From: Burkholderiales bacterium
Lineage (GTDB): Bacteria; Pseudomonadota; Gammaproteobacteria; Burkholderiales; Casimicrobiaceae
Length of the DNA stretch: 34,823 nucleotides
Assembly: GCA_025981645.1 (NCBI GenBank)
Contig: JAICXH010000021.1
Coordinates: 1-34,823 of the forward strand
Direction of reading: 5' to 3'
This document shows positions 17,703 to 26,868 of the stretch, in pieces. The position numbers and the translations under genes were made by a program. How positions within the stretch are numbered: position 1 is the stretch's first letter; every line of letters starts with the position of its first letter. The notes below the pieces were generated by a model, which had not been told where the DNA came from, did not search any database, and worked only from the letters and a program-made list of their open reading frames with translations.

Positions 17703-19031
17703 TCACACCTTGTAGTAGCGCAGCGCCTGCTTCTCGGCGAGCGCCGCGGCGTCCTTCGGACTCTTCGCCCCCGACACCACGCTCGCGAACATGTCGACGA
17801 CGACGTAGTCGGCCATCACTGCCGCCGACGCGTACCCGAGCGTTCCCGCGTAGCCGTCGTCGAGTGTCACCGCGGCAACGTCGCGGTATGGCGTCGCTTT
17901 CGGATCGGCGGTCCACATCGGGTTCGAAGCGTAGGCCTTCAGCGGCTGGCTGACGTAGCCGATCGCAGCCTTCATCCACGGGTTGAACTGGTCGCCCTCC
18001 ATCATGAAGCGCAGGTATTCCTTCGCCGCGTTCGGGTACTTGGAATACTTGAAGATCATCATCTGCGTGAACAGGTTGAACTCGGTCGGCTTGCCGGCGG
18101 GCCCGATCGGGAAGCGCGCGTGCTGGATGTCCTGCGCCATCGCCTTCATCGCCGGATCGGTCGAGTCCTTCGCCACGTAGTAGATCGAGATGCCGTTCGC
18201 GGTCAGGCTGATCTGGCCGCCGAGGAACGCCTTGTTGTTGCTCGGATCACCCCACGACAGCGTGCCGGGGATGAACGTGTCGTAGAGTTCCTTCGCGTAC
18301 TCGAGCGCGGCGATTGTCTCGGGGCTGTTGATGACGACGTTGTTGTGCGCGTCGACCAGCTTGCCACCCTGCTGCCACAAGAGCCAATTGCACCAGGTGT
18401 TGCCGTCGCCGACCGCATGGCCGAACGCGAATCCCGCAGGCGTTCCCTTCGCCTTCAGCGCCTTGCAGAGCTTGAGGAAGTTCGCCGAGTCCTTCGGAAT
18501 GCCATCGAAGCCCGCCGCCTTCACTTGGCTGTCGCGGTAGACGATCGCGTTGCCGACGATGCCGACCGGGATCGACTGCCAACGCTTGCCGTGCATGCCG
18601 TAGGTGCGGCAGATGTCGTACCAGCCGCCGTATTTGGCACCGAGGTAGTTGGCGAGGTCGGTCACGTCGACGAGCTTGTCGCTGTACTGGAACGGGTCGT
18701 CGAGCCAGCCGAGGATGAGATCGGGGCCGCTGCCGATGTTCGCGGCCACCGCGGCCTTCGGGCGCACGTCTTCCCAACTCTCGTTGTCGACCTGCACCGT
18801 GATGCCGGTCTTCTCGGTGAACTTCTTCGTGTTCTCCATCCACAGCGTCTCGTCACCCTGGACGAAGCGCTTCCAGCGCAGGAGCCGCAGCTTCGCGCCC
18901 TTCTCGGGCGTGATCTTGTATTCCGCGGCGCCGGCGTCGATCGGGAACAGCACCGATCCGCCGCCGAGCGCGGCACCAGCGGCAACTCCAGCAGTGGTCT
19001 TGAGAAATTCGCGTCGCTTGCTGTCGCTCAT
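17703..19031 (-). CDS. Extracellular solute-binding protein, family 1, Tat-exported
   Basis: Periplasmic binding protein of the adjacent importer, 442 residues. The N-terminus has a twin-arginine export motif (KRREFLK, R6-R7), a short hydrophobic stretch and a probable cleavage site near residues 34-36, so it is likely exported folded. The mature part resembles sugar-binding proteins of the UgpB/MalE superfamily (SGPDLILGWLDDPFQYSD, FGHAVGDGNTWCNWLLW). The ATG at 19031 has a very good ribosome binding site (GAGGAGG) and decides the start. It lies between the ATPase gene (44 nt upstream) and the permeases. The ligand cannot be read from the sequence. Confidence 0.92.
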   Translation of the reverse strand: MSDSKRREFLKTTAGVAAGAALGGGSVLFPIDAGAAEYKITPEKGAKLRLLRWKRFVQGDETLWMENTKKFTEKTGITVQVDNESWEDVRPKAAVAANIGSGPDLILGWLDDPFQYSDKLVDVTDLANYLGAKYGGWYDICRTYGMHGKRWQSIPVGIVGNAIVYRDSQVKAAGFDGIPKDSANFLKLCKALKAKGTPAGFAFGHAVGDGNTWCNWLLWQQGGKLVDAHNNVVINSPETIAALEYAKELYDTFIPGTLSWGDPSNNKAFLGGQISLTANGISIYYVAKDSTDPAMKAMAQDIQHARFPIGPAGKPTEFNLFTQMMIFKYSKYPNAAKEYLRFMMEGDQFNPWMKAAIGYVSQPLKAYASNPMWTADPKATPYRDVAAVTLDDGYAGTLGYASAAVMADYVVVDMFASVVSGAKSPKDAAALAEKQALRYYKV

Positions 19032-19075
19032 GACTCCTCCTCGTACTCGTTGGACTTCGACGAACCTGCTTCGCG

Positions 19076-20158
<1,083 letters not shown>

Positions 20159-20303
20159 CGCGTGCTTTCTTCGACAACAGCGGCGCCGCCGCTGTGAAGG
20201 TAGACAGTGGACATGGTGAGCCGGAAGCGTGCACGGTACGCGGCGATTCCCCACCGGGTCAAGGGGCGCGCACCGCGCGCGCTCGACGCGGCGCAGGAAT
20301 AGA

Positions 20304-21341
20304 ATGTCCCTCATGACGACACTCCTTCCGACGACCCTCGCAGGCAGCCTCCCCAAACCGTCGTGGCTCGCCGAGCCCGAAGCGCTGTGGGCGGCGTGGA
20401 AACCCGACGGCAATGCCCTCGACGAGGCCAAGCGCGATGCGGTCCGGCTCGCCCTGCGCATGCAGGAGAACGCGGGGATCGATATCGTCACCGACGGCGA
20501 GCAGACGCGGCGCCACTTCGTGACGACCTTCATCGAGGGGCTCGACGGCGTCGATTTCGAGCACCGGCGGACCGTGCACATCCGCAACCGCTACGATGCC
20601 GACGTGCCGGTGGTGACGGGCCCGGTCGCGCGCCGCCACCCGGTCTTCGCGGGCGATGCCGCATTCCTGCGCGCCGAGACCACGCATCGGATCAAGTACA
20701 CGCTCCCCGGCCCGATGACGATGGTCGACACGCTCTACGATGCGCACTACAAGAGCCGCGAGAAGCTCGCCCTCGCGTTCGCCGCGATCCTGAACGAGGA
20801 GGCGAAGGAGATCGCCGCGGCGGGCATCGACGTGATCCAGTTCGACGAGCCGGCGTTCAACGTCTATTTCGACGAGGTGCGCGACTGGGGGATTGCCGCC
20901 CTCGAGCGCGCCGCGCAGGGGCTCGGCTGCAAGACAGCCGTGCACATCTGCTACGGCTACGGCATCAAGGCCAACATCGACTGGAAAAAAACGCTCGGGG
21001 CCGAATGGCGCCAGTACGAGCAGACCTTCCCGCTCCTCGCGCACTCGTCGATCGACCAGGTCTCGCTCGAATGCGCGCATTCGCACGTGCCGATCGACCT
21101 GATCGGCCTCCTGCCTGGCAAGGAGGTCATGGTCGGCGCGATCGACGTCGCGACGAGCGAGGTCGAGACCCCGGAAGATGTCGCGGCGGTGATCCGCTCG
21201 GCACTGCGATTCGTGCCGGCGGAACGTTTGCTGCCGTGCACAAATTGCGGGATGGTCCCGCTCGCACGCCCGATTGCACAAGCGAAGCTCGAAGCGCTCG
21301 CCCGTGGCACCGCTTTGGTGCGCCGGGAAATCGCCTCCTGA
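20304..21341 (+). CDS. MetE-core (cobalamin-independent methionine synthase II) family protein
   Basis: A 345-residue protein equal to the C-terminal catalytic half of MetE, without the N-terminal half. Probable zinc ligands are present: H214 and C216 (VHICYGYG), E256 (VSLECAHS) and C312 (PCTNCGM). The N-terminus [12 protein letters not shown] and the motif [11 protein letters not shown] are typical of the short core-MetE family. Such proteins transfer a methyl group to homocysteine, in some lineages from an unusual donor; the donor here is not known. The ATG at 20304 has AGGA upstream; a second ATG at 20313 is possible. It is transcribed away from the ABC importer. Confidence 0.88.
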   Translation: MSLMTTLLPTTLAGSLPKPSWLAEPEALWAAWKPDGNALDEAKRDAVRLALRMQENAGIDIVTDGEQTRRHFVTTFIEGLDGVDFEHRRTVHIRNRYDADVPVVTGPVARRHPVFAGDAAFLRAETTHRIKYTLPGPMTMVDTLYDAHYKSREKLALAFAAILNEEAKEIAAAGIDVIQFDEPAFNVYFDEVRDWGIAALERAAQGLGCKTAVHICYGYGIKANIDWKKTLGAEWRQYEQTFPLLAHSSIDQVSLECAHSHVPIDLIGLLPGKEVMVGAIDVATSEVETPEDVAAVIRSALRFVPAERLLPCTNCGMVPLARPIAQAKLEALARGTALVRREIAS

Positions 21342-21456
21342 CCGCCGGTCAGTTAATGGAGCCCAATCGACCGAACCCGGCGTCGGGCATGGGTTTCCGC
21401 GCAACACTCGCCGGGCCCCGCACGCGATAGTTATCGATTTATTGCCGGATTTCCCG

Positions 21457-21462
21457 TATAGT
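21457..21462 (+). promoter_or_regulatory. Probable -10 element of the cold-shock gene
   Basis: TATAGT in an AT-richer patch, about 140 nt upstream of the cspA start. No good -35 lies at the ideal 17-bp distance (TTATCG at 21431 would need a 20-bp spacer). If real, the transcript has a leader of roughly 135 nt, in keeping with the long structured leaders known for cold-shock genes. Confidence 0.4.
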
Positions 21463-21603
21463 GCCGCCCGTGTTTTGTTCCAAGCAGTAAAGTGCTTGCT
21501 CTGTACGACCGCCACGCAGTCGTTCGATCGCCGTACTTTCCTTGAGATCGAAACATCGCCCGGGCAACGTCCCGTTTAACTCGTACTTGAGGAATCAACA
21601 GCA

Positions 21604-21807
21604 ATGGCAACCGGAACTGTGAAGTGGTTCAACGACGCGAAGGGCTTCGGGTTCATCACGCCGGATGGTGGTGGTGAAGACCTGTTCGCTCACTTCTCGG
21701 CGATCAACATGCAGGGCTTCAAGACGCTCAAGGAAGGCCAGAAGGTCAGCTTCGAAGTGACCCAGGGCCCCAAGGGCAAGCAGGCTTCGAACATCCAAGC
21801 CGTCTGA
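21604..21807 (+). CDS. cspA: Cold-shock protein, CspA family
   Basis: A 67-residue single cold-shock domain that binds single-stranded RNA and DNA. RNP1 is KGFGFI (13-18) and RNP2 LFAHFS (27-32); the full beta-barrel pattern is present with no insertions. GAGGA lies about 13 nt upstream of the ATG. It is a single gene, with its own leader and a strong intrinsic terminator directly downstream. Whether it is cold-induced cannot be told from the coding sequence. Confidence 0.97.
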   Translation: MATGTVKWFNDAKGFGFITPDGGGEDLFAHFSAINMQGFKTLKEGQKVSFEVTQGPKGKQASNIQAV

Positions 21808-21826
21808 GCGCTGGATCGACGTACGG

Positions 21827-21855
21827 AAGGCCGGGCGCTGCCCGGCCTTTTTTTT
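21827..21855 (+). terminator. Rho-independent terminator of cspA
   Basis: A 10-bp perfect stem (AAGGCCGGGC, loop GCT, GCCCGGCCTT) runs directly into a tract of eight T residues (the last two stem bases and six more, 21848-21855). It begins 20 nt after the cspA stop codon. Confidence 0.95.
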
Positions 21856-21964
21856 GCGTTCTTTTTTGCCGCCGGTCGGAAGCCATCGACCGCGAGCGCC
21901 GGACGACTCGCCACGCCGACGCAGCGGCGCTACGATGACCACGCTCGCCGAACGGAGACCACAC

Positions 21965-22414
21965 ATGGCAGGCACCTCTCGCGACAACGACACCGGCGCG
22001 TTCGAATTCGAGAAGGTATCGATCGACGACGCGCGCAAGGCAATCGAGGACGGCGGACCGGCAGGGCACGCGCCGGGACCGCGGAAAGCCGAGAGCTGGC
22101 ACACGAAGCGTCACGCGGCCGCCGACGAGTCGCTTTCGGCCGAAGCGACGGCGTGGCTCGCCGAGCTGCCCGCCACGACCCGGCCGAACCAGCTCGCGCT
22201 GCGCTACCCACGGCTCGCCAACCGGATCTGCGAGACCTGGAAGGCGCCGCTGCCATGCCTGCGCCTGCTCGACGAGCTGATGACGGACGATCGCGGTGGA
22301 CGGCGCGGCTTTCCGCTGCCGGTCGCGACCGAGCTCGCGTCGCTGCGCGACTACTATTATCGGAAGCACCACAAGGGCAAGGAAGCCTGGGAACACGTCG
22401 AGATGGGGCGCTGA
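21965..22414 (+). CDS. Uncharacterised protein, 149 residues
   Basis: I do not recognise this family. The ATG at 21965 has GGAGA about 8 nt upstream and is preferred to an in-frame ATG at 21935. The protein is hydrophilic, without signal peptide or membrane segment. The N-terminal third is charged and probably flexible; the rest (about 60-149) looks folded, with TRPNQLALRYPRLANRICETW and a Tyr-rich end (LRDYYYRKHHKGKEAWEHV). The codon usage matches the neighbours. It ends 3 nt from the end of the convergent phospholipase gene. Confidence 0.75.
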   Translation: MAGTSRDNDTGAFEFEKVSIDDARKAIEDGGPAGHAPGPRKAESWHTKRHAAADESLSAEATAWLAELPATTRPNQLALRYPRLANRICETWKAPLPCLRLLDELMTDDRGGRRGFPLPVATELASLRDYYYRKHHKGKEAWEHVEMGR

Positions 22415-22417
22415 GCG

Positions 22418-24160
22418 TCAGAACGCGAACAGCCCCATCAGGTCGCCAATCGCCGGCCGGTTCGCGGGGACATAGCGATCTTCCTTCCCCAGCAGGGGGT
22501 TGGGCAGGTTGTCGCGGCTGCGGGCCGACAGCCGCGGCACGCTCCAGTTGCGCTCGATGAATTTCAGGATCGACACGTGATCGTAGTAGGTGTGATCGAC
22601 GTGGCCCTTTTTCGCCCACGGTGACACCGCGATCAGCGGAATGCGCGTGCCGTCGCCGAAGAAGTCGAGGGTCTGGATGGTGCCGCTGTCCCAGTTGCCG
22701 CCGCTCTCGTCGGTCGTGACGAGGATCGCCGTCGACTTCCACAGCGCGGGATGCGCCTCGACCTTCGTCACGACGTCCCGGACGAACGCCTCGAACTCGG
22801 CCACGGTCGAGTACGCCGGATGGCCCGATTCCGCGTTCGGAGGTACCACGAACGACACCGCCGGAAACGTCGCGGCATCGGCGAGGTCCCGATCGAACGC
22901 GTCGAGCCCGACGAGGTTCGCGCGAAGCCCGGTCGTCATGACCGACGTAAACCGCGCCAGCGGATCGCAGATCGGGCAATAGCGCGCCCTGTCGATGCCA
23001 CTGCCGACGCGCCCGCCGCTGTACCACTTCCACGGCACGCCCGCCGCCGCGAGCTGGGTGCCGACGTTCGGCATCGTCTGCGGCGGCAGTACGGGGCTGT
23101 GCAGCGTCTTCCAGCGCAGCGTGCCGTCGAACGTATAGGCCGGGGGATAGTTGTTGACGAGGTAGTACGCACCGGGCGCGCAGTTGCCGTCGCGCCACGC
23201 CTTGTACGGCAGCTTGTCGAGGTAATCGCGGATCGCCCCCACGCCCGGCTGCGACCGGTCGGCGCAACCGGTGTAGGACCCGGCGCGCCCCGGCTGCGTG
23301 TACCAGTTCGCCGTGCCCGCGACGGGCTCCGGATTCTCGATCCGGTTGTCGGGCGGGCGGGCGAGCTTGCCGTCGTCGAGGAACACCGCGACGTCGCCGG
23401 TCGCGAGCGCGAAGTAGTTGGCGCCGGTTCCGCCCATGATCGGCTGATGATCGTTGTCGGCGAGCGCGTAGTTCCGCGCGAGCTTCGCGAAATATGGCGC
23501 GTCGCCGTTCGCCATGTCGTAGTAGCCCATGGCGACGCCGCCCTGGCCGGTGCCCGCGGCCGGATTGCCGCGCTCGATCGCGCCGTAGCCCGAAGTCATC
23601 GCGACCCAGGTGAAGAGGTCGCGCCTGCCGCCGTCGAACTGCTGCCACATCTGGAAGAAGCGGTGCACCGGATCGCCGACCGGTGCCGTGTACGGAACGT
23701 AGCGCGTGATCCGGTACGGACCGTTAGGCAGGTCGTCGGGAAAGCGCATGTCGGGCTGGTTGCGCGGCAGGCCGCGCGCGTAGGTCGTTCCAGGCCGAGG
23801 CAGCGTCCTGTAGGCGCCGGCGATCGCCGGAGTCACTTCGTAATGCGCGCTCGCTGCGCCGATCTTCTGCGCCCCAAGCGCGTAATGCGGACCCGGTGCA
23901 CCGTCTTTCGCGACGATGCCGCGCGAGAGCAGGTTGGCGACCGTCTGGCCCGCGGGGGGCTCCCAGGTCGCGAAGAGATTATCGAAGCTCAGGTTCTCGC
24001 CGACGACGACGATCAAATGCTCGATCGGCGTGGTCGGACGCGGGTGCGCGTTGGGCGCGGCTTGCGCCAGCGCCGCGTCGGCCAGCGCGGCGAGGCCGGC
24101 GGCGACGAGCCCGGCGACGATGCAGCCGAGCGCGCTTCGGAGGGGAGCCGCGGTGCACAT
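22418..24160 (-). CDS. Secreted phospholipase C/acid phosphatase-family phosphoesterase
   Basis: A 580-residue member of the phosphoesterase family that includes phospholipase C and AcpA-type acid phosphatases. A signal peptide (residues 1 to about 34, Ala-rich, ending LAQA) directs it out of the cytoplasm. Metal/active-site segments: HLIVVVGENLSFDNLF (48-63), MGGTGANYFAL, VTTDESGGNWDSG and YYDHVSILKFIERNW. The ATG at 24160 is used; an in-frame GTG at 24181 would add 7 residues before the signal peptide. The start lies exactly on the head of the divergent PAP2 remnant, leaving no intergenic promoter space. Confidence 0.9.
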   Translation of the reverse strand: MCTAAPLRSALGCIVAGLVAAGLAALADAALAQAAPNAHPRPTTPIEHLIVVVGENLSFDNLFATWEPPAGQTVANLLSRGIVAKDGAPGPHYALGAQKIGAASAHYEVTPAIAGAYRTLPRPGTTYARGLPRNQPDMRFPDDLPNGPYRITRYVPYTAPVGDPVHRFFQMWQQFDGGRRDLFTWVAMTSGYGAIERGNPAAGTGQGGVAMGYYDMANGDAPYFAKLARNYALADNDHQPIMGGTGANYFALATGDVAVFLDDGKLARPPDNRIENPEPVAGTANWYTQPGRAGSYTGCADRSQPGVGAIRDYLDKLPYKAWRDGNCAPGAYYLVNNYPPAYTFDGTLRWKTLHSPVLPPQTMPNVGTQLAAAGVPWKWYSGGRVGSGIDRARYCPICDPLARFTSVMTTGLRANLVGLDAFDRDLADAATFPAVSFVVPPNAESGHPAYSTVAEFEAFVRDVVTKVEAHPALWKSTAILVTTDESGGNWDSGTIQTLDFFGDGTRIPLIAVSPWAKKGHVDHTYYDHVSILKFIERNWSVPRLSARSRDNLPNPLLGKEDRYVPANRPAIGDLMGLFAF

Positions 24161-24690
24161 TGCGCGATGGTAACGACTCACTTATCTGGGCCCGGCACTA
24201 CCAGTTCGCGCTCGAGTACGGCGTCATCGCCGTCGAGGCGGGTGGGGCCTTGGCGCTCGGCGCAAACGACCCGCTCGGGCGGACGCTGTGGCAGACGATC
24301 GACGCCTCGGTCGGAAGCGCGCTCGTCGCGCAGGCGGCGAAGTATGCGTTCTCGCGCGAGCGCCCCGGCCAGAGCAACGACCCGAACGCGTGGTTCAAGG
24401 GCCGCTGCTGCCAGAGCTTCCCGAGCGGCGAGGTGACGCTGCAAGCGGCCTTCGTGACGCCGATCATCGCGAACGAGCACGCGGAGCACCCGTGGGTGTG
24501 GGCGCTCGAGGCGCTCCCCGTGTATGACGCGATCGCGAGGATGAAGGTCCAGGCCCACTGGCAGACCGACGTTCTCGCGGGGTTTGCGCTCGGCACCGGC
24601 TTCGGCATCCTCGCGACGAAGCGCGAAACGCCGTTCTTCGTCTCGATCCTTCCCGGCGGGGTGACCGCCGGGATTCACGAGACGTTCTGA
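24160..24690 (+). pseudogene. PAP2-superfamily phosphatase, 5'-truncated
   Basis: The C-terminal about 175 residues of a PAP2 phosphatase are intact: KYAFSRERP (phosphatase motif 1), SFPSGEVTLQAAFVTP (motif 2, with Glu where PSGH is common, as I recall for this subfamily) and AHWQTDVLAGFALG (motif 3). Relatives begin with a signal peptide and about 30 residues that are missing here. The only in-frame start near the homology is a TTG at 24160, which coincides with the first base of the divergent phospholipase gene. It therefore looks truncated by a rearrangement. It could still be translated from the TTG, but the product would lack an export signal. Confidence 0.7.
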
Positions 24691-24714
24691 GCGGTCGCCG
24701 CTCCCGCGGCTCGA

Positions 24715-25491
24715 TCAGTACGCGATCGCCGCCTCGATTTCGGCGAACGTCTTCGCGATGTCGTGGGCCGGCTGCGGCGGAATGCCGAGCTGCCTCGCGA
24801 TCTGGGTAAGCGAGAACATTCCGCGCACCGTGTGCTCGCCCGATTCCGACGACATTCCAGTCACCTCGGCGACCAGCGCATGCTGGCGTCCGGCGGCCCG
24901 CAGGGTTGCGACGATGTCGCCCACGCGCGCCTGCTGGACCTCGCGCAGGTCGAGGACCTCGAGACGGTCGGCGCGGGTCATGAGCTCGCGCACCGTGAGC
25001 TCATCGCGGCGCATCGCACGCGCGAGCGCGATCTGCATCGGCTTTTCGCCCTGGATGTCGGTGAAGGTGACGATGCCAGCGAGCTTCTGCGCATCTTCGA
25101 CGACGAACAGCGCGCGCACTCCGCGCTCGATCATCGCCGTATTGGCCTCGCCGATCGTCGCACGCGAATCGATCGTCGCTGCGCCGACGCGACGCAGGTC
25201 GGTCATCACGTCGAGCGCCGGCGATTCCGGCGTGACCGACGCCGTCGCGCTCGGACGCGGCAGGCTGAAGCGCTCGCCCGGCCGCGCCCGCGCCTGTCGC
25301 AGCGGGACGAAGCCACCGGTCGCGTGAACCGGCTGCGACTCGTGCAGCTCACCGGATTCGCGGCTCGCACGGAAGAACATCAGTTGCAGAAAGTGATCCC
25401 TGTGCGGCTGCTCGCGATGTCCGTGCTCGTGCTGGCTTCCGGCGGTGGCACCACCACCTGCTGCCTGCTCTGCTGCCTTGCGCTCGCTCAT
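24715..25491 (-). CDS. CBS-domain protein
   Basis: A 258-residue protein with a His/Gln-rich, probably disordered N-terminal region (about 1-85) and two CBS domains. The first covers about 93-160 (VMTDLRRVGAATIDSRATIGEANTAM split around ALFVVEDAQKLAGIVTFTDI), and the second about 165-235 (ELMTRADRLEVLDLREVQQ). CBS pairs usually bind adenine nucleotides and regulate a partner; the partner is unknown. The ATG at 25491 with GGAAGG upstream is preferred to 25533. The segment FLQLMFFRASRESGELHES is found in proteins of this type linked to stress regulation, but I am not sure of that. Confidence 0.82.
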   Translation of the reverse strand: MSERKAAEQAAGGGATAGSQHEHGHREQPHRDHFLQLMFFRASRESGELHESQPVHATGGFVPLRQARARPGERFSLPRPSATASVTPESPALDVMTDLRRVGAATIDSRATIGEANTAMIERGVRALFVVEDAQKLAGIVTFTDIQGEKPMQIALARAMRRDELTVRELMTRADRLEVLDLREVQQARVGDIVATLRAAGRQHALVAEVTGMSSESGEHTVRGMFSLTQIARQLGIPPQPAHDIAKTFAEIEAAIAY

Positions 25492-25633
25492 GAAACCCGA
25501 CCTTCCGATGCGACCGTCGAGCGGCCGAAGCATCGCATTTTAGGCGCATACAGGCGCTCACGCCCGTTGCATCGTTTGACAACGCCCGCGTGCAGCGGTT
25601 TGCTTGGCGCCGCGCCGCCTCCACCCGATGGGC

Positions 25634-26374
25634 TCACGATCGCCAGTCCGAGCAGTCCCAGCCCAGCATCCGCTCGACCTCGCCGATGTCCGCGGCGAGC
25701 TCGGCGTGGACGAACTTTCGCGCGGCCTCGGTGATCGGCGCGTCGTACGGGAGCACGAACACGTCGCGCTTGGCGGTGCGCGGAAACGGACCGACACCGA
25801 GGAACGACGCGATCTTCACGAGCGCGGATGCCGGCTCGGCGTGGAAGGCCTCGCTCTTCAGCACGAGCACCTGCGACGGAGGAAAGTGCTCGGCGATCCG
25901 GCGCAACTGGACGCTGTAGCGGCCGCGATCGACGTACGACCAGCGTCGGTGCTGCAGCGGGCCCGCCGCCGCGCAGCGCGCGCGCTCGATGCGCACCGCT
26001 TCGTCGAACGGAAGCGTCTCGCGCCCCTGCTTGACCTCCATGTTCCACTGCGAATAGGCGCGCGCGACCGGGTCGCGCAGCAGGAGGACCCATTTCATCG
26101 CCGGGTTGTACGCGGCGATGCGTCGCGGTGCCTCCATCCAGTACATGTAGATCGGCGTGCGGTCGCCGAGCAGATGCTGCCCGGGCCGCGGCGCGTACAG
26201 CGCGTGGTAGGGCGCATAGTCGACCGCCTCGCCGCCGAAGTGCTCGTCGGTGTCGAAGAAATGCGGCTCCTTCACCGTCGAGAGCGCGATCTCCGGATGC
26301 TCGAGGAGATAGGTCGCGAGTGCGGTCGTGCCGCCTTTCTGGGTGCCTGCCGCGACGAAAGCGATGCGCGGCAT
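25634..26374 (-). CDS. Sulfotransferase-family protein
   Basis: A 246-residue PAPS-dependent sulfotransferase, which moves sulfate onto a hydroxyl or amine of an unknown acceptor. The 5'-phosphosulfate loop is AGTQKGGTTAL (9-19) and the 3'-phosphate site is LLRDPVARAYSQW with R100 and S108. The catalytic region KEPHFFD is present at 35-41. The ATG at 26374 is the only plausible start, because the fold begins at residue 3. It lies 8 nt behind the 3' end of tRNA-Phe, so the transcript upstream of the start is the tRNA itself and there is no ribosome binding site. The frame remains open through the tRNA, but those residues are not protein. Confidence 0.9.
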   Translation of the reverse strand: MPRIAFVAAGTQKGGTTALATYLLEHPEIALSTVKEPHFFDTDEHFGGEAVDYAPYHALYAPRPGQHLLGDRTPIYMYWMEAPRRIAAYNPAMKWVLLLRDPVARAYSQWNMEVKQGRETLPFDEAVRIERARCAAAGPLQHRRWSYVDRGRYSVQLRRIAEHFPPSQVLVLKSEAFHAEPASALVKIASFLGVGPFPRTAKRDVFVLPYDAPITEAARKFVHAELAADIGEVERMLGWDCSDWRS

Positions 26375-26382
26375 GAAAGGGT

Positions 26383-26458
<76 letters not shown>

Positions 26459-26868
26459 GTCGTGAAATCAGCCACTTACAACGGCTGACTTGCACATACC
26501 CACTGCACAGAATGCGTCCGCGTGCAGGAGCGAGTCCTCATTCTACCGTATGCTTGCACCGCTTTCCCCGAGGTCCGCGCACGGTCGAAGGTTCCTTGTC
26601 GATGGAAGCGATCGTGTCAGCGTGCTTGCAGCATCGTGGTTTCCGCCCAGTACATAAGGGGCAATGCTGGACTCGCCGAGTATCGACAGGGTTGAAGCGT
26701 CCGCGAAACTGAGTCAACTCCAATTCCAGTCATTGACGTTTGCGGATCAGCGAGACCTTGAGCCGCGTAGTACCGCCAGCGGCGACGCACGGCGAATGGG
26801 ACGCCCTCGCGGCGGCGCGCCGCGCGAACCTGACGCGAGCCGTTTGCCGATCGGCGCGGGACCGCGCG
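26459..26868. other. 410-bp gap upstream of tRNA-Phe
   Basis: No convincing gene. It must contain the tRNA-Phe promoter, but no clear -35/-10 pair could be picked. A hairpin TCAGCC/GGCTGA (26468-26488, 9-nt loop) lies 10 nt upstream of the tRNA. The base composition is lower in G+C than the surroundings in 26460-26740. A 61-codon open frame (26538-26723, minus) has several Cys residues but no recognisable family and no ribosome binding site. Confidence 0.6.

Noticed and set aside
20159-20303. A riboswitch in front of the MetE-core gene
   Set aside because: The 145-bp divergent gap shows no recognisable SAM or cobalamin riboswitch motif and no terminator hairpin.
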